Assembly: GCA_900313475.1 (NCBI GenBank)
Contig: OMRJ01000262.1
Span: forward strand, 1-6,208
Reading direction: 5' to 3'
Length of the DNA stretch: 6,208 bases
Source of the DNA: an uncultured Eubacteriales bacterium
GTDB lineage: Bacteria > Bacillota > Clostridia > Oscillospirales > Acutalibacteraceae
Both the position numbers and the translations under genes were made by a program. The notes under the pieces were generated by a model. It made no database searches. It was not told where the DNA came from and saw only the letters and a program-made list of their open reading frames with translations. Below are positions 6,130 to 6,208 of this stretch, piece by piece (within the stretch, counting starts at the first letter, position 1; each line of letters opens with the position of its first letter).

Positions 6130-6208
6130 ATCCGCCCGCTTGTCTTGCTCCTCCTCTCGTCAAAAAGTCTCGCTCGGTTCGGCTGTTCGCTTATAAATGC
6201 GCTCACAA

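Larger units (their letters stand above)
5955..6208. other. non-coding structured flank, possible dispersed repeat
   Basis: I see no credible gene on either strand. The longest minus-strand open stretches lack a start with a well-placed ribosome site. The base composition differs from the genes: pyrimidine-rich patches on the + strand, and the 8-mer CCGCTTGT twice (6059-6066 and 6136-6143), with CAAGCGG as an inverted copy at 6029-6035. Two inverted-repeat structures are listed separately. This looks more like a mobile or dispersed intergenic element, or a structured RNA, than a simple spacer; the window ends before its right edge is clear. Confidence 0.45.

Noticed and set aside
6102..6158. 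Tiny minus-strand ORF starting at the ATG at 6131 after a GAGGAGG run
   Set aside because: Only 10 codons and the purine run is about 17 nt from the start, too far for initiation.

Overview
The window is a compact chromosomal housekeeping segment, most likely from a moderately GC-rich member of the Firmicutes (class Clostridia, Oscillospiraceae/Ruminococcaceae-like). This placement is inferred from the gene content and order, a single bifunctional Rel-type (p)ppGpp enzyme with the RFKD signature, strong GGAGG-type ribosome binding sites, and non-AUG starts (TTG, GTG). No rRNA gene or other taxonomic marker is present, so it is an inference.

Layout, all genes on the + strand: (1) 1-102 holds a good SigA-type promoter and a short GC-rich leader. 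(2) 103-2166 is recJ, the single-strand DNA exonuclease. (3) 2159-4351 is relA/rel, the (p)ppGpp synthetase/hydrolase; its GTG start overlaps the recJ stop by 8 nt. (4) 4352-4568 is a 217-nt intergenic stretch rich in base-pairing segments. It ends in a 15-bp hairpin that contains a canonical tRNA T-arm sequence and that, read on the minus strand, has the form of an intrinsic terminator. (5) 4569-4862 is a small PspC-domain membrane protein with an Asn/Gly-rich repeat tail. (6) 4862-5335 is dtd, D-aminoacyl-tRNA deacylase, joined to pspC by a TGATG stop/start. (7) 5328-5954 is a glyoxalase II-like metallo-beta-lactamase-fold hydrolase overlapping dtd by 8 nt. (8) 5955-6208 is a non-coding flank with several inverted repeats that looks like a structured or dispersed repeat element.

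The genes appear to form one or two transcription units. recJ-relA is translationally coupled behind the promoter at 9-37. pspC-dtd-MBL is a second tightly coupled block after the structured intergenic region and could be read through from relA or have its own start. The recJ/relA/dtd/MBL-hydrolase succession is a familiar Firmicutes arrangement. Two points are unusual: apt, which often sits between recJ and relA, is absent, and a pspC-like gene sits between relA and dtd. The common theme is quality control and stress: DNA repair, stringent response, envelope stress, and removal of D-amino acids from tRNA.

I found no CRISPR array, transposase, phage gene or defence system. Nothing here convincingly amounts to a new multi-gene system. 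The parts most worth a second look are the relA-pspC intergenic RNA-like region and the structured 3' flank.
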